DNA of 64,000 nt from Spinacia oleracea (taxonomy: Eukaryota; Streptophyta; Magnoliopsida; Caryophyllales; Amaranthaceae). The notes under the pieces are model-generated. The model had not been told where the DNA came from. It saw only the letters and a program-made list of their open reading frames with translations, and made no database searches. This document shows, one piece after another, positions 58,480 to 64,000 of the stretch. The translations under genes were made by a program, and so were the position numbers. The stretch is taken from contig NC_079492.1 of NCBI RefSeq assembly GCF_020520425.1, forward strand, positions 103,761,157-103,825,156. Direction: 5' to 3'. Numbering within the stretch: position 1 is the stretch's first letter; each line of letters opens with the position of its first letter.

Positions 58480-61400
58480 AAACACAGAAAGACTCACATT
58501 CAAGAAAAACAAAAACAATGTTTGTTTGTTTATTTGAATGAAATGGTCAATTACGAGTTGAGTCAATATGCTTGATTAAAACAAACAACTCTTTAACAAT
58601 AAGAACTTTACTAGGTTCAAATCAACCCCTTGATTTGAGTTCCACTAATCTTTGGCATTTTTGCTTAGACCATATCAACAAGTTAACATTCAAAAGCTCT
58701 ATTTTGATGGACTTTTGAAAGTTGATTGATTTCTAGATCAATTTAAGACAACTAGTCTTACTTGTTGAAAGTAACAAAAGATATGAACTATTGTTAGAAC
58801 GCCTAGACAATAGAGTTCAAAGCTAAAGAAAGATTTTATGACTTTATTATTTCACAGGGATTTGAGTGAATATAGGTTTATTTACTCAAATGTGATATAA
58901 GTTGAATCTGTTTGGCTAGTTCAAAGATTCAGAAGTATAAAATCCACTTGGCAAGAAATCATAAAGATCTAGGTTAGATCATGTTGATGATTACTTGAGA
59001 CCAAATATGATCATCAATGATTGTGTGTTGTAATTTCACAATCTAGGTCCATAAGATATGGCATACCTTAGTTAGAATAATCGAAGTCAATTAGTACTTG
59101 ATTTGATTAATGATGAATCATAAAGACTTTTCCTATAATTTCTAAAACAAAATGCTCAACTACCACCAAACTAAACCAAATTCGTCAAAGCTATTGAAAA
59201 GTAATTTCAGAATAACTTTTCATAAAATATATCTAGAGAGTTGCAAAACTCAGTGGGAGCTTAGTGTTTGTCATTCGACAAACTAAGGCCCAAGTATAGA
59301 TATATGTTTCATTGTGATTTATTCAAATGAGACACAAGGGTATTGTTTTTACCACGAATTTTTGAGAACGTAATGTTTGTTTGCTCGAAATAATGTCCTT
59401 TTGGAGATTCGTTTCCAAAATGACAAGTGGGAGAAAATAGACCTCGAAAGTCTTCGAGGCGAACAACAAACATAAACGGACAATCCGGAGGCTTTTCGAA
59501 GTTCTTTAGAAAATCCGAACACGTATTCTTTAAGGACTTTAGAAGTGGCTTTTAAAGAATAGACATCTCTTAGAAGACTTTACAAGTGCTTCAAGGAGAA
59601 CAGAATATTCAAAGGACTTTTAAGTGGATATTGATATTCTATTGTTTGATGTTCTGTACCCAAGTAGGCATAGAGTTCAAGTCACTGAAACTATGCGATT
59701 CTTCTATTAGATAGTGAAGAAACCTACAACTTGCAGTCAAACTATTATCACAAAGATTAATGAGTTTGTGACTTGTAAGAAAGCTATGACGAAATATAGA
59801 TTCCCTAAAATGGTTAGAGGCCATATATAGACTATATGTTTAATTGGTTAAAGGCCATAAAATATAACCAATGTTTTGATGACAAAATTGAAAATTTGTT
59901 GATTTGCAAGAATGGGTTAACACCTATTGGTTGCAAATTGGTTTTAAGGATAAAAACCATCAAACATGGAATTGTGTTCACACACAAAGCTAGATTAGTT
60001 GCTAAAGGTTACAAGCAAAATTCACGGCGTGGATTGTGTTGAAACCTCATGCATAATCGTAATGCTCAAGTCTATAATTCAAGCAATGAGTGCATATTGG
60101 TACATATGGCAATTGGATGACAAAACATCTTCCTCAGTCAAATGTCGGAAGAAACTATGTACATGGCATGTCATAGGATTTGTGGATCCAAATAAATACT
60201 TGAAAACAAAAGCTAGCTTATGAAATCTAAGTACGGATTTGAGCAAGCAATTGGGAATTGGAATTGTATTTTAGTGAAGCTAATAAGTATTTTAGTTTCA
60301 TAAAATGTACATAATTCTTATAGATATATAAGAAGTTCAGTGGGAGTACGTAAAACTTAATTGTTTCTATGTGTATCACACACATATCTCTCCATTGTGA
60401 AATAACATTCAAATGCTAATGACTTAGATTTGAGATTATTCATCAATGATGGACCATGGCGAAACTTAGTACATACTGGGTATTAAGATCTATTTACAAA
60501 GATCTTATGATATTGTTTTAGATTAAGTAATGGCATTTACTAAATCAGACACGAAAGACTCCATTGGAGATATTCAACCCACATGAATAAATCTAAGTAA
60601 AGAATGTTTGAACTATGTATAAGCATTTACTAAGTTAAACATCAAAGGATCTAGATTAGATTCTTCACCTATATTATATGTCAAAGAATTTAGCTGGATT
60701 CAGTATCTACTAAAATTGAATGAGCTAAAGTTACATGAATAGAATTCAATTGAGAATTATTCTGCAAAAGAATTTATCATGTATGATATAATGTGAGAAT
60801 CGCCAAAAATGTATCGTATGGCTTTAGGCATAACGAACATATACCAATCTTTATTGGTCTAAGTGAAGATCAACTAGATTGAGATCAAGAAAAACTTATG
60901 GTGCTTGAAAAGGTACATAGGAATAGTTCTTGATTCAAGGAAATAAAGATATGCTAAATATTGATGCTACACGCATAAACACTGGCAAAGGATCAAGCAA
61001 GATTCCCTTGGAGTTAACCATTGGCAAGGACGAGCTATAGAGCATCGTGTTTTGAAAATGGCAACATGGATTGGAGACCATGAGTTGTTGCGTGGGAAAT
61101 TAAATATTAATTTCTATGTTCTAAGATACAGCTGGAAAGTCTTGCACATATCTGTGAACTGATTGGATAAGTAAATCCAACCAAAGCATCACTAGCAACC
61201 TAAACAGTTGAAGTAGAAGTACTTATTGCCTAAGAAGCAATAAAACAGAGTTGTTTGTATTAATGAGTTCTTCATTGAACTTAGGTAGATCACATGTCTG
61301 CTGACTTGATGATTCTTCATTGAAAAATGCGTAGAACCACTCTTGTAGCTGGACAGACTAGATCACAAAATAAACATACTCAGAGGATCTTATCATCATA

Positions 61401-61560
61401 TCTCGAGAACATTCGAGAAAAGGAGATTAAGATTGGCAAAGCATGATAACTAAACCTATGCAACAAGTGAGAAGCAACACTCACGTTGTAGCACTGGAAA
61501 TCAAGCATAGCTTTGAATTCCATGAACTGTTTTAAAGATGGGTTTGAGGCCCATGGTTGT
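58480..61560 (+). pseudogene. Copia B pol debris
   Basis: Recognisable scraps in order: LWHFCLDHIN at 58650 (pre-integrase), an integrase-end/linker area with aaaatgacaagtgggagaaa at 59418, the reverse transcriptase start CKLVLRIKTIKHG ... KARLVAKGYKQ (59930-60020), a frameshift, then VMLKSI ... IWQLDDKTSS to about 60140, and worn RNase H traces to about 61540. Frameshifts and stops throughout; no YVDD motif was found. The scraps resemble another Copia branch as much as Copia A. Confidence 0.75.
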
Positions 61561-62367
61561 AAAACAATGGGGTTGAAAATTTATCATATATGAAATGTAT
61601 TTTCATATTCCATTTAATCTTGGTTTAGTATTAAATGATGAGTCCCTTAAATTTGACAAAATATTCAAGATAGACTGTCAGGACCAGTCCTGTGACTAAG
61701 AAATGTCTATCAAGTGAACTTGAATGTCAAAAGTTGAAAATGGTCCCTGGTCGGAGTTTTCTATAAAGATGGACGCATAGAAAACGTTAGACGACTAGAA
61801 TGCAAGATGACTAATAGTTCTGTTTCTTGAACTATGTGGACATGGCAATGTCACAATCATTTGTATAGATACTTACTTTGGGAAGACTAGTATTGGACAG
61901 ACCTATGAAACTTTACTGTAAGAGATGAAAATCTGTCATAAGTAAATTTCATTAAAATTATTAGACACTAAATCCTCAATACCTGAGTGATTTGAGATTA
62001 CTTGTTTGAGAACTGGTTACTTTGACGTTGACCAACCGTCGCACCGTAAAAGGAGGTTATAAAGGCAACGCTTAGGTAATCACCTATCAAACGAAGTCTA
62101 ATCTCAAGATCGCAAGATTGGGATTGTCCTCCCATAAATGGGGATGAGATGCTTAAAAGTTGTACAAGGCCACTCGGAGAGCTAGAAACTGTAAAATGCA
62201 TGGCCGTGCTCAAATGAATCATAGGCTATGATTATCTGTTTATTTGATCAGTTGAACTCTTAAACCGAGGAACACCTTTGGACATCATAAGGATGACAAC
62301 TCTTACCTTATGTTCAAGAGCAAGCATCGAGCGACAAAGGAATTAGGTAATGCACACTTGTCCCTAA

Positions 62368-62382
62368 GGACAAGTGGGAGAC
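62368..62382 (+). other. Polypurine tract of Copia B
   Basis: ggacaagtgggagac directly before the 3' LTR, preceded by the hairpin-forming cttgtccctaaggacaag. Confidence 0.87.
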
Positions 62383-63428
62383 TGAAGGAAATAATGCCCT
62401 TGGTCCAAGTATGCATATAATATTAGGTCTAATAAATGCGGTTCAGTATTAATTAACAAGTTAATAATTCAGTGAGATCAAGTGAGCTGAATGCCTAGCT
62501 AGAGGCCGCTTCAGTTCAAGTGGAATTAATTATATTAATCCACAGCTTACTCTTGACTGAACCCGTAGGGTCACACAAATAGTACGTAAACGGATCAAGT
62601 ATTTAATGGCATTAAATACTCCATCTATGGATATTCGGAATCGACGGATCTTGGTTTCAGTGGGAGCTGAGATCGTCACAAGCAAGAAATGAATACTCCG
62701 GAAACGATGATATTGCCGGAAACGGAAATATGGATCGTATCGGAAATATAAATATTATCCAAGTCGTAGATGTTGCCGGAAACGGAAACATGGTACGTAT
62801 CGGAAAATATTATTGGAAATGGAAATATTACCGGAATCGGAAATATTGCCGGAAACGGAAATATTGTCAGAATCGGAAATATTATCGGAATCGGAAAATA
62901 ATTCCTGAAACGGAAATATTAAATATTTGTTCGAAACAGAAATTAATTCCGGAATCGGAAATATTAAATATTGTTCGTATCGGAAATGAATTCTGGAACC
63001 GGGAATTTAATCGGAAGCGCATCGTACGAATTAGCATCGGACGAGGCTTGCTAGACGAAGGCCCAGCACGAAGTCAGGCCCGCGCCCAGCAAGCCGAGCG
63101 CCCAACATGGAGCTGCCACAGCCTCGCCAGGCCAGGCCCAGCAAGGCCTTTGGCGCGCGCACGCTGAGCGTGTTGTTGGGCTGCGAGCAGAGACTGCTCG
63201 TGTGGGCCGCAAGGCCTGCGCGGGTGGTGCGATGCTCGTGGCCATACGATGCTCATGTTCGTAACGAATCCTAATCCTATCGGAATTCGTGTATTGATGA
63301 AATCCTAATCCTAATAGATTAAATTTATTATTTAGAGTTCAAATAGGATTCTAATTAATAAATCCAAATCCTAGTAGGATTATAATTCCTTTTCCATACC
63401 TCTATAAATAGGTGCCTAGGGTTATAAT
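62383..63428 (+). repeat. 3' LTR of Copia B, interrupted
   Basis: The first 1046 bp match the 5' LTR with roughly 20 differences by eye plus array-unit changes, then the sequence switches to a new LTR start at 63429. Confidence 0.92.
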
Positions 63429-64000
63429 TGAAGGAAATAATGCCCTTGGTCCAAGCATGCATTCTATGTTAAGTCTAATAAATGCGGTTCAGTATTAATT
63501 AACAAGTTAATAATTCAGTGAGATCAAGTGAGCTGAATGCCTAGCTAGAGGCCGCTTTAGTTCAAGTGGAATTAATGATATTAATCCACAGCTTACTCTT
63601 GACTGAACCCGTAGGGTCACACAAATAGTACGTAAACGGATCAAGTATTTAATAGCATTAAATACTCCATCTATGAATATTCGGAACCGACGGATCTTGG
63701 TTTCAGTGGGAGCTAAGATCGTCACAGGCAAGGAATGAATACTCCGGAAACGATGATATTACCGGAAACGGAAATATGGATCGTATCGGAAATATAAATA
63801 TTATCCAAGTCGTAGATGTTGCCGGAAACGGAAACATGGTACGTGTCGGAAAATATTATCGGAAATGGAAATATTGCCAGAATCGGAAATATTGCCGGAA
63901 ACGGAAATATTGTCAGAATCGGAAATATTACCGGAATCGGAAAATAATTCCGGAAACGGAAATATTAAATATTTGTTCGAAACGGAAATTAATTCCGGAA
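63429..64000 (+). mobile_element. Start of another LTR, nested in Copia B 3' LTR
   Basis: Begins TGAAGGAAATAATGCCC right after ataat (63424-63428), the expected left TSD for insertion within cataatttatag of the host LTR. It runs beyond the window. It shares variants with the LTR at 1-873 (e.g. gaatattcggaacc, ctaagatcgtcacaggcaag). Confidence 0.9.

Larger units (their letters stand above)
53686..63428 (+). mobile_element. Copia B: non-autonomous relative of Copia A (9.7 kb, 3' LTR interrupted)
   Basis: 5' LTR 53686-55023, primer binding site 55024-55038 (gtggtatcacgagcc), leader 55039-57650, wrecked coding region 57650-61600, 3' UTR 61620-62367, polypurine tract 62368-62382, 3' LTR from 62383. 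The 3' LTR is cut at 63428 by the insertion of another LTR element. It lies on the opposite strand to Copia A. Terminal and untranslated parts match Copia A closely; no recognisable gag remains and pol is only fragments. Confidence 0.92.

Overview
This is a piece of plant nuclear chromosome, from a eudicot. It has multi-exon genes with GT-AG introns, AT-rich intergenic DNA, and dense plant transposons (Ty1-copia, Stowaway-, Tourist- and CACTA-type MITEs, Helitron-like ends, a tRNA-derived SINE, LINE debris). The repeat style would fit Caryophyllales (beet/spinach/quinoa relatives), but that is a guess, not something the sequence proves.

Genes. Four genes look intact. (1) A Rab11-type RABA small GTPase (7136-8755, +, two exons, 214 aa). 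(2) A type-1 serine/threonine phosphatase catalytic subunit, PP1/TOPP (15129-17302, +, three exons, 304 aa). (3) RNA polymerase II subunit RPB7 (22083-28163, +, six exons, 177 aa), whose last intron is about 5.1 kb and full of duplicated and antisense gene-like debris. (4) An intronless type I MADS-box factor (38199-38921, -, 240 aa) with an (Asp-Phe)11 tract. Between RPB7 and the MADS gene lie remnants of the C-terminal kinase exons of a phototropin-1-like gene (29613-37652). They are broken, and one of their introns carries a 5.1 kb Copia element.

Layout. 1-7 kb: the end of an LTR, (AT)n arrays, mariner-type MITEs and a SINE with a 12-bp target-site duplication (TSD). 7-9 kb: RABA. 9-14 kb: nested Stowaway MITEs, a CACTA MITE, Helitron-like ends, LINE debris and a foldback MITE. 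15-20 kb: PP1 and its downstream DNA. 20-28 kb: foldback elements and RPB7. 28-38 kb: the phototropin pseudogene with its Copia insertion. 38-39 kb: MADS. 40-64 kb: a retrotransposon cluster.

The cluster is the most interesting part. Copia A (40226-50611, minus strand) has nearly identical 1.37/1.39 kb LTRs, a CCTTG TSD, and gag-pol broken only by one in-frame TAG and one 1-nt deletion. Copia B (53686-63428, plus strand) shares its LTR type, primer binding site, 2.7 kb leader and 3' untranslated region, yet its gag is not recognisable and its pol is shredded. Its LTRs differ by only about 2% by eye. This looks like a potentially autonomous element beside a non-autonomous partner mobilised in trans. 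All LTR copies carry an 18-nt periodic array that stays open as a Lys/Arg-rich hexapeptide-repeat ORF. A solo LTR with TSD AATAC (52366-53368) and partial LTRs at both window ends complete the cluster.

I saw no tRNA or rRNA gene, CRISPR array or bacterial-type system. All coordinates and identities were read by eye; no alignment or database search was run.
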